Origin: Hymenobacter sp. H14-R3
GTDB taxonomy: Bacteria; Bacteroidota; Bacteroidia; Cytophagales; Hymenobacteraceae
Direction of reading: 5' to 3'
Assembly: GCF_030063445.1 (NCBI RefSeq)
Contig: NZ_JASITD010000013.1
Coordinates: forward strand, 1 to 60,830
Length of the DNA: 60,830 nucleotides
Shown one piece after another: positions 26,119 to 38,334 of the stretch (the first letter of the stretch is position 1; the number at the start of each line of letters is the position of its first letter). The position numbers and the translations under genes were made by a program. The notes beneath the pieces are model-generated. The model was not told the origin of the DNA. It saw only the letters and a list, made by a program, of their open reading frames with translations, and searched no databases.

Positions 26119-26865
26119 GTGTTTTCTTGGCTTACCTCCCGTGCCCAGCGTGGCGCGCTTTTGTTGTTGCTAGGGGCGGCGCTCGGCCTGCCCGCCCACG
26201 CCCAAAGAGCGGGCAAAGGCAGCAAAGGCACCCCACCCGTAGCCACCGGCCCGCAGCGCTTGCAGCCGCTCTACGGCGGCCTCACACCGGCCCAGGCCCA
26301 GCAGCTGGTAGGCCCCGCCGTGCTCGCCGACGTGGACCGCAGCTTTCCGTCGCGGCCCGAGGCCAGCAAGTTCTTCAGCACCAAGGGCTACGAGTATCTG
26401 CAAGAGAATCAGCCCGATACGGCCATCGTGCGTTTCAACCTGGCCTGGCTGCTCGACCCCAAAAACCCCGACCCCTACCGCGGCCTGGCCGTCATACTAA
26501 GCCAGCGCCCCACCACCCCACCCGAGGCCGTGCAGGCGCTGGTGCTGCAAGGCTTGGCCGTGGCTCCCAACAACCCCCTGCTGCTCACCGACGCGGCCAA
26601 CACCGCCCTGGGCCGCTACGAGCAAACCAAGAAGAAAAAGGAGCTGCTGCAAGCCAGCGACTACACCCAGCGCGCGCTGCTCGCCGACAGCTCCAACGCC
26701 AACGCCTGGCAAGCCCAGGCGCACATCCGCTACTACCAGGAAAACTACGCAGCCGCTTGGCAAGCCCTGCATAAAGGCCAGAACCTCAGCCTCGCCAGCC
26801 TCGACTTTCAGTTCATCAGCGAGCTGATTGCCAAGATGCCCGACCCGCAGGGTAAATTCCATTAA
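26119..26865 (+). CDS. Exported tetratricopeptide-like protein, function unknown
   Basis: A protein of about 248 residues starting at GTG. The signal peptide (FSWLTSRAQRGALLLLLGAA, cleavage after AHA) is followed by a basic Gly/Lys stretch. A helical region with TPR-like pairing starts near residue 80: GYEYLQENQPDTAIVRFNLA, DPYRGLAVILSQRP, NNPLLLTDAANTALGRYEQT and ASDYTQRALLADSSNANAWQ. The regular spacing of Ala, Tyr and Pro suggests three to four TPR units, a protein-interaction scaffold in the periplasm. No enzyme motif is present. The start was moved downstream because a promoter box overlaps the first in-frame TTG. Confidence 0.65.
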   Translation: MFSWLTSRAQRGALLLLLGAALGLPAHAQRAGKGSKGTPPVATGPQRLQPLYGGLTPAQAQQLVGPAVLADVDRSFPSRPEASKFFSTKGYEYLQENQPDTAIVRFNLAWLLDPKNPDPYRGLAVILSQRPTTPPEAVQALVLQGLAVAPNNPLLLTDAANTALGRYEQTKKKKELLQASDYTQRALLADSSNANAWQAQAHIRYYQENYAAAWQALHKGQNLSLASLDFQFISELIAKMPDPQGKFH

Positions 26866-26868
26866 CCA

Positions 26869-26912
26869 CCCATCATTGCGAGCGCAACGAAGTGGAGCGC
26901 GGCAATGATGGG
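26869..26912. repeat. Short palindromic repeat (GCGAGCGCAACG family)
   Basis: CCCATCATTGC (26869-26879) pairs with GCAATGATGGG (26902-26912) around GAGCGCAACGAAGTGGAGCG. It lies between the convergent TPR-like and metF genes and could act as a hairpin for both. Confidence 0.8.
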
Positions 26913-26920
26913 TGATTATC

Positions 26921-27898
26921 TTAAAACAGGCCCGAGGCTACGCGCCGGATGGCCTCCGACTTGCCCATGCTGTAGTAGTGCAGGCAGGGCACACCGTGGG
27001 CCATGAGCTCACGGCTTTGGTTGAGGCACCACTCAATGCCGACCTCGCGGGCGGCCGCGTTGTCCTTGGCCTGGTGAATGGCTTCCGATAACGCCTCCGG
27101 AATGCTCAGGAAGAAAGCGCGTGGCAGGCCAATGAGCTGGTTTTTAGTAGTTAGCGGCTTGAGGCCGGGAATGATGGGCACGGTGATACCCGCCGCCCGG
27201 CAACGCTTCTCAAACTTGAAAAACTCCTCGTTGTCGAAAAACATCTGGGTCACGATGTAGTCGGCGCCCCGGTCAATTTTATCCTTGAGAAAGCGGATAT
27301 CGGAACCCATATTGGGGGCTTCGAAGTGCTTTTCGGGGTAGCCGGCCGTGCCAATGCAAAAATCAGTGCACAACACTGGCTCGGAGCCAATGGGTTGATA
27401 TTCTTCGTCGTGGTCGTGATAGCGGCCCTTATTCAACTCTGAAACCTGGCCAATGAGGTCGCAGGCGTAGGTGTGGCCGTCGGGGTGCGGCTGGAAGTGG
27501 CCCTCGCTCTTGATGGGGTCGCCGCGCAGGGCCAGCACGTTATCAATCCCCAGGAAGTGCAAGTCAATCAGCGCGTTCTCGGTTTCCTCCTTGGCAAAGC
27601 CGCCGCAAATGAGGTGCGGCACGGTGTCCACATCAAACCGATTTTTGATGGCCGCGCAAATACCCACCGTGCCCGGCCGCTTGCGCACGGCCTTGCGCTG
27701 GAGCAGGCCGCCCGGCCGCTCGCGCAGCACAAACTCCTCGCGGTGGTAGGTGACGTCGATGAATGGCGGCTTGAACTCCATCAGCGGCTCGATATTGGAG
27801 AACAGCGTGTGGATATTTTCGCCCTTGCGCGGGGGTAAAACTTCGAAGGAGAAGAGCGTTTTGCCCTCGGCGCGGCGCAGGTGTTCGGTTACTTTCAT
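26921..27898 (-). CDS. metF: Methylenetetrahydrofolate reductase
   Basis: A flavoprotein that reduces 5,10-methylene-THF to 5-methyl-THF, the methyl donor for MetH; cytoplasmic. The 325 residues show FSFEVLPPRKGENI, PFIDVTYHR, GIDNVLALRGDP (FAD/folate site) and ADYIVTQMFFDNEEFFKF, and end with PCLHYYSMGKSEAIRRV. It is somewhat longer than the roughly 295-residue E. coli MetF. The ATG at 27898 is used; the longer frame runs into the palindromic repeat separating it from metH. It lies 72 bases downstream of metH, so both probably answer to the SAM riboswitch at 32 kb. Confidence 0.93.
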   Translation of the reverse strand: MKVTEHLRRAEGKTLFSFEVLPPRKGENIHTLFSNIEPLMEFKPPFIDVTYHREEFVLRERPGGLLQRKAVRKRPGTVGICAAIKNRFDVDTVPHLICGGFAKEETENALIDLHFLGIDNVLALRGDPIKSEGHFQPHPDGHTYACDLIGQVSELNKGRYHDHDEEYQPIGSEPVLCTDFCIGTAGYPEKHFEAPNMGSDIRFLKDKIDRGADYIVTQMFFDNEEFFKFEKRCRAAGITVPIIPGLKPLTTKNQLIGLPRAFFLSIPEALSEAIHQAKDNAAAREVGIEWCLNQSRELMAHGVPCLHYYSMGKSEAIRRVASGLF

Positions 27899-27901
27899 GG
27901 T

Positions 27902-27969
27902 AGTAGCGCGGACTTTCAGTCCGCGAGTGGGCGGGGCTAACGATACTATTCGCGGACTAAAAGTCCGCG

Positions 27970-27974
<5 letters not shown>
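27902..27974. repeat. Palindromic repeat between metH and metF
   Basis: Arms built on AGTAGCGCGGACTTTCAGTC and its complement surround a short loop. One end supplies the metH stop codon (TAG at 27970-27972 on the minus strand); the other ends 4 bases before the metF ATG. It therefore fills the whole intergenic gap. Confidence 0.85.
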
Positions 27975-31827
<3,853 letters not shown>

Positions 31828-31861
31828 TTCTTTCGGGAGAAAATACAAGCGTAAAACGCCC

Positions 31862-32008
31862 CTATCCAGAAAGAAAGCCGCGCCAAACGGCGCAGGTTCC
31901 GGCTGATATCTTCTCCGGCCGCAAGCGCGGGCCGAACAGGAGTTGGCACCTACTCGGGGTAGGTTGCCAAGACGTCATCGGGCCTGGTCCCTCGGTCTTT
32001 CTGGATAG
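31862..32008 (-). promoter_or_regulatory. SAM-I (S-box) riboswitch upstream of metH-metF
   Basis: Read on the minus strand: CTATCCAGAAAG (P1), ACCGAGGGACCAGGCCCGATGA, CTTGGCAACC, AGGTGCCAACTCC, then AGATATCAG and a GC hairpin, closing with CTTTCTGGATAG, the exact complement of the first strand. All conserved SAM-I blocks are in order. The closing strand ends 34 bases before the metH ATG, so SAM binding probably hides or exposes the start region rather than acting through a T-tract terminator, which is not seen. Confidence 0.92.
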
Positions 32009-32017
32009 CAGCAGATA

Positions 32018-32025
32018 CGAAGATA
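32018..32025 (-). promoter_or_regulatory. Probable -7 box of the metH transcript
   Basis: Minus strand TATCTTCG, one mismatch from TAnnTTTG, 10 bases before the riboswitch P1 strand. A T-rich run lies upstream, shared with the neighbouring terminator. Confidence 0.45.
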
Positions 32026-32040
32026 CTAGCGGCGAGCGCA

Positions 32041-32077
32041 AAAAAAAGCGCCTTCCCGGTGGGGAAGGCGCTTTTTT
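32041..32077. terminator. Intrinsic terminator after the SGNH lipoprotein gene
   Basis: AAAAAAAGCGCCTTCCC-GGT-GGGGAAGGCGCTTTTTT. The symmetric stem with A and T runs works in both directions. It lies 22 bases beyond the SGNH stop and insulates metH. Confidence 0.85.
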
Positions 32078-32098
32078 AGTTGGTAAGCCCAGCGCTAG

Positions 32099-33472
32099 TT
32101 ACGGCAGCAGTACGCCGCGGTAGGTGTTGGGGTCTACGTTCGGAATAGTCGCACCGTAGTAGTTGTTGATAACGCGAATCCACTCGTTGGCCACCACGGC
32201 GTAGCCGCGGGGCGTGGGGTGCACGCCATCGAGGCCGAAGAGGTTGCCGCTGGCAAACGTAGCCGTGTTGTTCACGGCGTTGGTGTAGATGCCGCGGGTG
32301 GCGATGCTGGTGAAGAACGTGTTCATGTCGGCCACCGGCACCTTGAAGCGGGCAGCCTCATTGGCGATGATGGCGTTCAGCTGATTGGTGCGGGTAACTA
32401 CGGTCGTGATTTCGGCCGCGTCGAGCACATACTGGTTAAGTAACGGGTTACCAGGCGTGCTGCCTGCACCCGCGGCCACTAGCGACTGGGCAGTCAGGGT
32501 CAGCAGGTCAGCGCTGGTAGCCAGGCGCACCGCCGGCGTACCGTTAACCTGAATAAAAACGCCCGGCGAAGCTACGTTGGCGGCTTTAAAGGCCGCGGCT
32601 ACGGCCGCCACGGTCACCGTATTAAAATACGGGATATTGGTAACGTTGGGGATGTTGGCAACGACTCCTTTCACTGTGCCCGCCTTGGAAATGGTGGTAA
32701 CAATGTCGCGGTAGCCGCGGCGGAAGCTGGCTGTATCGGTTAGCCCGCTGAAGGGGTTGGTAGCTACGGCTACGCCGCCGTTAGTGGCGTAGGTCAGCAC
32801 ATCGTTGTTACCCATCCAGCAGGTGAAGAACGTCGGCGTTTTCTGGCCGATGTAGGTCACGTAGTCTTTGGTGCCGCGGTCGGCGGCGGGCAGCAGGCGC
32901 TGGTAAAAGTTGTTGAGCACGCCGTAGGCCTTGGCAGCCCCGGCCACCTGCGGCACCAACGAAGCCTTGGCGCTGGCACTCAGCACCGAAATGCCGGGCA
33001 CGCCCAGGTTGTCGGGCTGCGCGCCGGTGTAGGCTTCCAGCTCGGTGGGCAGCGCCGGGTTGGCCCCGGTGTAGGCCACCTGCTCACCCAAAAACTTGTT
33101 GGCCGCCGAGGGTACTACCGGAGCCAGCGCCCCGTTCACGATTTGCAGCTTGATATAGCCCGAGCCATCTTTTTTGGCACCCGAAAACGCGGGCTGCACG
33201 AAGGCAGCCGGCCCCTTGTTGGTAGTGGCAAACTGCTGCGCCAGCAGGGCCGGAAACGAGGTAGCCTGCGCCTCGTTGTAGAGGCCGCCATCGCTGTAGC
33301 CCGAGGTGAGCGAGTTGCCCACGGATACGTAGCTCGTAAAATCGAGCGTGCCGGCCGAAGCGGAGGGCGGCGCGTCGATATTGGTCTGGCAGCCCGCCAG
33401 CCCGGCGAGGCTCAGGCCCAGCAGCGCAAGCGCCGGGCGGGCAGTTTTAACGGTAGAGAATAAAGTCGTCAT
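32099..33472 (-). CDS. SGNH/GDSL-family lipoprotein hydrolase
   Basis: A 457-residue predicted lipoprotein (lipobox LAGLAGC, C28) of the SGNH hydrolase superfamily. Block I is YVSVGNSLTSGYSDGG, with GNSL replacing GDSL (nucleophile S54). The C-terminal block V is FGLDGVHPTPRGYAVVANEW with the Asp and His. Between these lies TFFTCWMGNNDVLTY, the block III Gly-Asn. The enzyme is expected in the periplasm or outer membrane, acting on an ester. It follows the FadL-type porin gene by 21 bases. That pairing is common in Bacteroidota and suggests lipid or hydrophobic-ester handling at the cell surface. Confidence 0.87.
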   Translation of the reverse strand: MTTLFSTVKTARPALALLGLSLAGLAGCQTNIDAPPSASAGTLDFTSYVSVGNSLTSGYSDGGLYNEAQATSFPALLAQQFATTNKGPAAFVQPAFSGAKKDGSGYIKLQIVNGALAPVVPSAANKFLGEQVAYTGANPALPTELEAYTGAQPDNLGVPGISVLSASAKASLVPQVAGAAKAYGVLNNFYQRLLPAADRGTKDYVTYIGQKTPTFFTCWMGNNDVLTYATNGGVAVATNPFSGLTDTASFRRGYRDIVTTISKAGTVKGVVANIPNVTNIPYFNTVTVAAVAAAFKAANVASPGVFIQVNGTPAVRLATSADLLTLTAQSLVAAGAGSTPGNPLLNQYVLDAAEITTVVTRTNQLNAIIANEAARFKVPVADMNTFFTSIATRGIYTNAVNNTATFASGNLFGLDGVHPTPRGYAVVANEWIRVINNYYGATIPNVDPNTYRGVLLP

Positions 33473-33493
33473 TGAGTAGAAGAAAAGACAGGC

Positions 33494-34762
33494 TTAGAAT
33501 TTCACGTACAGCTGCACGCCGGGCACATAAATGGTCGTTTTGTAGGTGCCGGCTACGCGGTCGGCGGTGCCGTTGCTGATGAGGTCGTCCTGGCTCTGGC
33601 TGCGCTTCATAAAGTCTTCGAACAGGAAAGAGGCATCGATGCCAAAGCGCTCACCGAAGGTGTAGCCCAGGCCAGCCGTTACGCCAATGCGGTCAGCATC
33701 AGGGGTTTCGGGGGTTACGAAGCCATCACGCACGGCCGAAAAGTCGTAGAACGTACCGGCGCGCACCGTAAAGTTGTCGGTTACCTTATACTGGCCGCCG
33801 ATGCGGAAGGCCAGCGCATCCTGGTACTGGCGCTTGGACGACGACAGGGCGTTGCCGCCGAGCACGCCGTTGAGGTAGCGGAAGTCCAGCGACTGGTAGC
33901 GGCTCCAACCCACAAGGTTGGCGTCGAAAGCCAGCAGCAGCTTGTCGGTGGGCCGCACGCCCACGCCGAAGCTGTACACGTCGGGCAGGGGCAGCGTTAC
34001 GTCGAACTTGGTAGCCGTGAAGCTGCCAGCGGCCGAAGCGGGCAGGCCGGTAACCTTCACGTCGCCGTCGGTTACGTGGGCATTCACAGCCGAGCGGTAG
34101 CTGATGCCCACGCTCAGCTTGTCGCTGGGCTTAAACATCACGCCCAGGTTGTAGCCTACTTTGTGCTCGGCCTTGCCCGTGAGCTGGGCGTGGGCCGGGG
34201 CCGTGCTGCCTTGGGCCTGCACCGGAATATCGCGCTGCAAGTCTACGTCGCCAAGTACCAGCGTGGTTACGCCGCCGCCAATGCTGAACTGCGGCGTGAT
34301 GGCGTAGGCCACCGTAGCCTGGGCCATTACCGAGCGCAAGTTAATGTCGGTGAGCGAGTAGCGGCCTTCCCAGCCCTGGGCGTAGTGCAGCTCACTGCCG
34401 AAGGGCGTGTACACGCCCGCGCCCACGCGCCACTTGCCCTCCTTGGGGCCAAAGCCGATAAACCCGCTAAACGGGAACACGTTGGTATTCTGCAAGGTAC
34501 GCTGCCCCTGGTCGGCATCGCCGGGCCGGAACGAGATGCGCGGAATGGCCATGTTGCCACCTATCTGAAAGCCCGTGGGCGCAAAGGCAAATGCGCCGGG
34601 GTTGAAAAACTGCGAAGCCTGGTCGAGGTAGAGGCCGGTGCCGGTGCCACCCATACCGACGTTTTTGGCGCCGGTGAGGCCGACCTGGAAACCGCTGGCG
34701 AAGGCTCCCGAGGAAGCAGCGAGCAGCGCCCCCCCCGTGAGGAGTAGAGATTTTACCTGCAT
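33494..34762 (-). CDS. FadL/OmpP1/TodX-family outer membrane transporter
   Basis: A 422-residue outer-membrane beta-barrel. The signal peptide (QVKSLLLTGGALLAASSGAF) is followed by the family start SGFQVGLTGAKNVGMGGTGT, with plug-domain features LYLDQASQFFNPGAFAFAPT. Repeated amphipathic strands (KVGYNLGVMFKPSDKLSVGI, TDNFTVRAGTFYDFSAV) run to the C-terminal VPGVQLYVKF, with aromatic and basic residues at the end as for BAM substrates. It imports hydrophobic compounds such as fatty acids. The ATG at 34762 precedes the signal peptide. It is the first gene of an operon with the SGNH lipoprotein. Confidence 0.9.
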   Translation of the reverse strand: MQVKSLLLTGGALLAASSGAFASGFQVGLTGAKNVGMGGTGTGLYLDQASQFFNPGAFAFAPTGFQIGGNMAIPRISFRPGDADQGQRTLQNTNVFPFSGFIGFGPKEGKWRVGAGVYTPFGSELHYAQGWEGRYSLTDINLRSVMAQATVAYAITPQFSIGGGVTTLVLGDVDLQRDIPVQAQGSTAPAHAQLTGKAEHKVGYNLGVMFKPSDKLSVGISYRSAVNAHVTDGDVKVTGLPASAAGSFTATKFDVTLPLPDVYSFGVGVRPTDKLLLAFDANLVGWSRYQSLDFRYLNGVLGGNALSSSKRQYQDALAFRIGGQYKVTDNFTVRAGTFYDFSAVRDGFVTPETPDADRIGVTAGLGYTFGERFGIDASFLFEDFMKRSQSQDDLISNGTADRVAGTYKTTIYVPGVQLYVKF

Positions 34763-34823
34763 AAAATGCAAAAAAGTTAGGTGGGTTGATTGAGGGGTTA
34801 AATGTAACGCCAATTTTCATAAT

Positions 34824-34847
34824 AAGTAGTAGGCTAGCCTACTACTT
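34824..34847. promoter_or_regulatory. Perfect 24-base palindrome between divergent fadL-like and nuclease genes
   Basis: AAGTAGTAGGCT and its exact complement AGCCTACTACTT join with no loop. It lies 62 bases upstream of the porin ATG, about 18 bases upstream of a minus-strand TACATTTA (34799-34806) that is one base from the -7 consensus. A dimeric regulator site is a fair reading; a cruciform is the alternative. Confidence 0.45.
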
Positions 34848-34962
34848 CGCCGCGTGCAACTCCCCCTGGCTTCCGTTGCCTTTGGCCCAGCCCACCAGGC
34901 TGCTACCCAAACCGCTTCATTTAGAAACAATAAGGCAACATGGTTTTCGGTCGGGCCGGGGC

Positions 34963-34970
34963 TATTTTTG
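34963..34970 (+). promoter_or_regulatory. Bacteroidota -7 box of the secreted nuclease gene
   Basis: TATTTTTG, an exact consensus match, 54 bases upstream of the ATG. A TTTTCGG lies at roughly -33 distance. Confidence 0.6.
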
Positions 34971-35024
34971 TTTCTTGATACGCACCCTTTTCCTCCCCAT
35001 TCCGACTATTTACCTACTTTTTAC

Positions 35025-38000
35025 ATGACAAGAAAACTCCTCACCTTTGGTTGGGCCAGTGTGCTGGCATTAACGGCCTTCGGGGCGCAGGCCCAGGCTA
35101 CACTAGGTACCAGCCCCTACACCGAGAATTTTAACACCTTGGCCAGCGGCTTGCCCACGGGCTTTAGCGTGTACACGGCCGCCACGCCGGCTGCCCTCGG
35201 CACGGCCGGCACGCTCGTCGCTGCCGCTACGAGCTGGACGGATAGCGGTGCGGGCTTCAAAAACTTTGCTTCGGCTACCGACCTCACGGCCGCTGCTACC
35301 ACCGCCGCGCAGGCCGCCGCCACCAACCGCGCCCTGGGCGTGCGCCAAACCGGGCCTACCGATGCGGGCGTAGCCTTTGTGTTTCGCGCGCTGAATACCA
35401 CTGGCAAAACCGACCTGGCCCTCACGTTTAAGCTGCAATCGCTGGATAATGCGTCGCCGCGCGTCACTACCTGGCAGGTAGACTACGCGGTGGGGGCTAC
35501 GCCCACCAGCTTCACCACCACCGGCAGCAGCGCCACCACGGGGGGCACCACGTTTAGTAATAACACGGTCACCGTCAGCTTCAACGGGGCGCTCGACAAC
35601 CAGACCGGGCCAGTGTGGGTGCGGATAACGGCCCTCAATGGCACTACTGGCACCGGCGCCCGCGCCAGCTCGGCCATCGACGACTTTTCGCTGAGCTGGA
35701 ACGCGAATGCCAATGCCCCGGTGCTCACCGCTACGCCCGCCACCCTGGCCTTTGGCAAGCAGAACATCAACACGCCTTCGGCCACCCAAACCTATACCCT
35801 CACCGGGGCCAACCTCACGGGTGCTACCACGGTAACCACGGCGGCCCCCTTCAGCCTGTCGAAGGACGGGAGCACGGCCTTTGGCACCTCGCTTACCTAC
35901 ACGGCCGCCGAGCTAACCAGCGCCCGGCCGGTATACGTGCGCTTCACGCCTACCACCCTGGCCCTGGCGAGTGGCGCAGTTACTGGCACCATTACCAACA
36001 CCAGCGACGGCGCTACCGCCCGCACGGTAACCGTAACGGGCTCGGGCATTGACCCCACCCAAACGGTATACGACTTCAACGCCTGCACTGGCACTACTAC
36101 GCTATCGGACGGCTGGGTGCAAACCAGCGTAACGGGCCCGCAGATGTGGGCCTGCACCACGTTTGGCCGCGACCCTATGGCCCCGGCCGGTACTGCCCCC
36201 TATCCCAGCGCCGTGCAAATGAACGGCTACGCCGCAGCTAATATTGAGAACGAAGACTGGCTCATCTCGCCCGTGCTTGACTTAAGCACCTATACCTACC
36301 CGCTGCTTTCGTTCTGGAGCCGCACGGCTTTCAACGGCCCTTCGCTGAAACTGCGCGTGTCGACCAACTATGCGGGCACCGGCGCGCCCAGCGCCGCTAC
36401 CTGGACGGACTTGAGCGTGGCTTTCCCGGCTGGCGGCTCGGATACCTGGACCCAGACGGCCAACATCAACCTGGCAGCCTTCAAGGGGGCTACGGTGTAC
36501 GTGGCCTTCGTGTATACCTCCACTTCGATGGCGGCCGCCCGCTGGACATTGGACGACATCGCCCTGACCAAGTCGGCCACACCCCCCGCCCCCACCGTGC
36601 TCACGAACGTGAACCGCTTGGCATTTGGCTACCAGGCCATTAATACCAGCAGCACCCAAGCGCTGAACGTATCGGCCAACGACCTGACCGCCGATGTAAC
36701 GGTGGCTTCGTCGGACGCCAACTACACGGTTTCGAAAGACGGCACCAACTTCGCCAGCACTGTTACCCTGACCAAGGCGGAAGTAAATGCCCTGAGCAAG
36801 CCCGTAACCGTGCGCTTCCTACCCACCGTGGCCCTGGCCAGCATCAGCGGCATGCTCACGGTGAGTAGCGCCGGCGCTACCGCCCAAACTGTAGCCCTGA
36901 GCGGCGATACCTACGACCCGGCCAAAACCCTGGAAGTAGTGAACTGGAACATGGAATGGTTTGGCTCGGCCGATGCCACCCTGGGGCCGAAGGATAAGAA
37001 CCTGCAAAACACCAACGCCACGGCCGTGCTCAATTTCCTGAAGGCCGACGTGTACGCCCTGGAAGAAGTAGTGGACACCGTGCGCCTGCGGGCCATTGCC
37101 ACCAACCTCAGCACTACCCTCGGCGTGCCGTATGCCTACAAGATTTCGCCCTACGGCTCACGCGGCGACAACCAGCAGGACCCCGAATACATCGGCGACC
37201 AGAAGCTGGCCTTCATTTACCGCACCGACATGGTGAAAAACCCGTCGTTCCAGGGCTTACTGCGCTGCTCGGAGGCTGATGCCTGCCCCGCCTACACGCC
37301 CTGGGCATCGGGCCGCTTCCCGTGGCAGATGCGCGCCGACGTAACGCTCGACGGCGTAACCAAGAAAGTGGATTTCGTCGTGATTCACGCCAAGGCCAAC
37401 GCCACGGCCTCATCAGCCAATGACTACGCCCGCCGCAAAACAGGGGCCGACCTGCTCAAAGGCCTGCTCGACACCAGCTACGGCAACGACAACACGCTCA
37501 TCGTGGGCGACTACAACGACATCTTGGAGGGTACCATCGCCACGGGTGTCACGCCGGCCGTATCGTCGTACAGCTCGTTCCTCAACGATATCAATTACGT
37601 GCCCCTGACCCTGCCCCTGGCCCAAGCCGGCCTGCAGTCAACCGCCAGCTTCAAAACGGTGATTGACCACGTTATCGCCAACAAGAACATGGCGCGCTAC
37701 TACATCAACGGCACGGCGGCCATCCGCACCGACGTTGCCGCCCAGATTACCAACTACAGCACCACCACTTCGGACCACTACCCGATATTCACGCGCTATT
37801 CGTTCACGGGTACTATGCTGGCTTCCAAGAGCGCCCGCGCGGCCTCGCTGGGCCTCTACCCCAACCCGGTAGCCAACAGTGTGCGCTTCGAGGTGCCCGA
37901 AACCGGCAACAGCCTCAGCCTGAGCGTGTACACCACCACCGGCAGCCTCGTGCTGCGCGGCACCGGCTCGGTAGAGCAGCTCAACCAGCAGCTCAGCCAG

Positions 38001-38087
38001 CGCGTGGCGGGCCTCGCCGCCGGCCTCTACGTGGTGCGCGTGGTGGGTGCGCAGCAGACCTACACCGACCGCTTCGAGAAGCAGTAA
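35025..38087 (+). CDS. Secreted multidomain endonuclease/exonuclease/phosphatase protein with T9SS sorting domain
   Basis: A 1020-residue secreted protein. The signal peptide (ending AQA) precedes a jelly-roll-like N-terminal domain (YTENFNTLASGLPTGF). An Ig/ASPM-like repeat (about 225-345, LAFGKQNINTPSATQTYTL) follows, then a choice-of-anchor/cleaved-adhesin-type domain (NEDWLISPVLDLSTY, RWTLDDIAL) and a second Ig-like repeat. Next is an EEP nuclease/phosphatase domain (about 640-930) with VVNWNMEWFG, ALEEV, IVGDYND, VIDHVI and TSDHYPIF as catalytic blocks. It ends in a T9SS type A domain (LGLYPNPVANSVRF to the last residue). It probably degrades extracellular DNA or phosphoesters. Start ATG 35025 is supported by an upstream promoter. 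Confidence 0.88.
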   Translation: MTRKLLTFGWASVLALTAFGAQAQATLGTSPYTENFNTLASGLPTGFSVYTAATPAALGTAGTLVAAATSWTDSGAGFKNFASATDLTAAATTAAQAAATNRALGVRQTGPTDAGVAFVFRALNTTGKTDLALTFKLQSLDNASPRVTTWQVDYAVGATPTSFTTTGSSATTGGTTFSNNTVTVSFNGALDNQTGPVWVRITALNGTTGTGARASSAIDDFSLSWNANANAPVLTATPATLAFGKQNINTPSATQTYTLTGANLTGATTVTTAAPFSLSKDGSTAFGTSLTYTAAELTSARPVYVRFTPTTLALASGAVTGTITNTSDGATARTVTVTGSGIDPTQTVYDFNACTGTTTLSDGWVQTSVTGPQMWACTTFGRDPMAPAGTAPYPSAVQMNGYAAANIENEDWLISPVLDLSTYTYPLLSFWSRTAFNGPSLKLRVSTNYAGTGAPSAATWTDLSVAFPAGGSDTWTQTANINLAAFKGATVYVAFVYTSTSMAAARWTLDDIALTKSATPPAPTVLTNVNRLAFGYQAINTSSTQALNVSANDLTADVTVASSDANYTVSKDGTNFASTVTLTKAEVNALSKPVTVRFLPTVALASISGMLTVSSAGATAQTVALSGDTYDPAKTLEVVNWNMEWFGSADATLGPKDKNLQNTNATAVLNFLKADVYALEEVVDTVRLRAIATNLSTTLGVPYAYKISPYGSRGDNQQDPEYIGDQKLAFIYRTDMVKNPSFQGLLRCSEADACPAYTPWASGRFPWQMRADVTLDGVTKKVDFVVIHAKANATASSANDYARRKTGADLLKGLLDTSYGNDNTLIVGDYNDILEGTIATGVTPAVSSYSSFLNDINYVPLTLPLAQAGLQSTASFKTVIDHVIANKNMARYYINGTAAIRTDVAAQITNYSTTTSDHYPIFTRYSFTGTMLASKSARAASLGLYPNPVANSVRFEVPETGNSLSLSVYTTTGSLVLRGTGSVEQLNQQLSQRVAGLAAGLYVVRVVGAQQTYTDRFEKQ

Positions 38088-38090
38088 TTC

Positions 38091-38121
38091 TTATAAGTAC
38101 TTGTAAAACAAGTACTTATAA
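38091..38121. repeat. Perfect AT-rich hairpin after the nuclease gene
   Basis: TTATAAGTACTTGT, a loop of AAA, then the exact complement ACAAGTACTTATAA. It starts 4 bases after the stop codon and precedes the main terminator. Confidence 0.75.
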
Positions 38122-38132
38122 TTAAAATCCTT

Positions 38133-38168
38133 AAAAGGGTCCCAGCTAGTTGGCTGGGACCCTTTTTT
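38133..38168 (+). terminator. Intrinsic terminator after the secreted nuclease gene
   Basis: AAAAGGGTCCCAGC-TAGT-TGGCTGGGACCCTTTTTT. Long GC stem with a short loop and six Ts. Confidence 0.88.
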
Positions 38169-38334
38169 CATATAAACTAGCACAATTTCTGGGTAGGTGC
38201 ACGTGCTCCGGTCTGAGGGTGGAGCATATGCCCTGCTTTGGGAACCGCAGTAAGCTGGGCTACTCCTGGCGGCCGTGCAACGATTACCGCGCCGGCGGCT
38301 ACCTTGGGGCCAGTCGTATCCTCACCCCAAGCGT

